From Anaerolineae bacterium (lineage in GTDB: Bacteria > Chloroflexota > Anaerolineae > Anaerolineales > UBA11579): a DNA stretch of 39,669 nt. Below are positions 39,559-39,669 of the stretch, piece by piece (the stretch's first letter is position 1; each line of letters starts with the position of its first letter). A program made the position numbers and the translations under genes. Location of the stretch: contig SCUK01000053.1 in NCBI GenBank assembly GCA_004297445.1, forward strand, positions 1-39,669, read 5' to 3'. The notes beneath the pieces are model-generated. The model worked only from the letters and a program-made list of their open reading frames with translations, was not told the DNA's origin and searched no databases.

Positions 39559-39580
39559 TGATTTCAACCAACCATATTGA

Positions 39581-39669
39581 CTAATCCCTGGCGCGCGGCG
39601 GCAGGGTGAACCACAGGAAAGCCTGGTCCTCCGCCGAAAGGGCGTTCAGGTCAACGTCATACAGGTAAG
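39581..39669 (-). CDS. Unidentified protein, C-terminal end (partial)
   Basis: On the minus strand 28 codons lead to a TAG at 39583-39581 and read YLYDVDLNALSAEDQAFLWF followed by TLPPRARD. The residue mix and the convergent layout after the dnaB terminator make a real gene end likely. Too little is present to name a family. The gene enters from beyond the right edge of the window. Confidence 0.65.
   Translation of the reverse strand, partial: YLYDVDLNALSAEDQAFLWFTLPPRARD

Noticed and set aside
1..39669. tRNA, rRNA, CRISPR array, insertion sequence or prophage
   Set aside because: No clover-leaf gene with a T-loop was noticed, no evenly spaced direct repeats, and no transposase, integrase or phage gene. 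Reading was by eye, so a tRNAscan or ISfinder run would be decisive.

Overview
This window is a bacterial chromosome segment with about 60% G+C in most genes. It most probably comes from a member of the Chloroflexota, perhaps an Anaerolineae-like lineage. That placement is an inference. It rests on the fused S10-spc-alpha ribosomal cluster, zinc-type S14, S4, L24 and L36, a YabN-like methylase-MazG fusion, a recA-recX-rny cluster, a lipoprotein with a long Thr/Pro linker, and an MntR/DtxR-like operator. A 16S rRNA gene or a marker-gene tree would be needed to settle it.

Region 1 (1-17180, all + strand) is an almost gap-free superoperon: end of tuf, rpsJ, rplC-rplD-rplW-rplB-rpsS-rplV-rpsC-rplP-rpmC-rpsQ-rplN-rplX-rplE-rpsN(Z)-rpsH-rplF-rplR-rpsE-rpmD-rplO-secY-adk-map-rpmJ-rpsM-rpsK-rpsD-rpoA-rplQ-truA-rplM-rpsI. 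It builds ribosomes, the Sec channel and RNA polymerase alpha. A promoter and a structured 180-base leader sit between rpsJ and rplC. infA is missing from its usual place between map and rpmJ. A textbook terminator follows rpsI.

Region 2 (17289-25815) starts with a mazG fusion on the + strand, followed by palindromic intergenic repeats. Two minus-strand operons come next. The first is a tryptophanase-like lyase, a small membrane protein, an orphan branched-chain-type solute-binding lipoprotein and a DUF1684 protein. The second is a three-gene set of unknown function (small membrane protein, secreted/anchored 538-residue protein, 301-residue cytosolic protein).

Region 3 (25904-30329) has a THUMP/TrmN-like methyltransferase and a metallo-beta-lactamase-fold hydrolase diverging from an unusually symmetric promoter that appears to make leaderless mRNAs. 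Two tandem four-helix membrane proteins (the second apparently frameshifted at a G6 tract), an AT-richer CPBP protease and a DinB protein follow.

Region 4 (30351-37230, minus strand) holds a metal-handling operon: a two-domain multicopper oxidase with a Tat signal and a ZIP-type transporter. It is driven by a near-consensus promoter overlapped by a DtxR-family-like operator. Next come rny, recX and recA (DNA repair and RNA decay), then an orphan response regulator with a degenerate receiver and AACCTTAA repeats in its promoter region.

Region 5 (37509-39669) has a bifunctional-nuclease protein and the replicative helicase dnaB on the + strand, then the C-terminal end of an unidentified minus-strand gene at the window edge.
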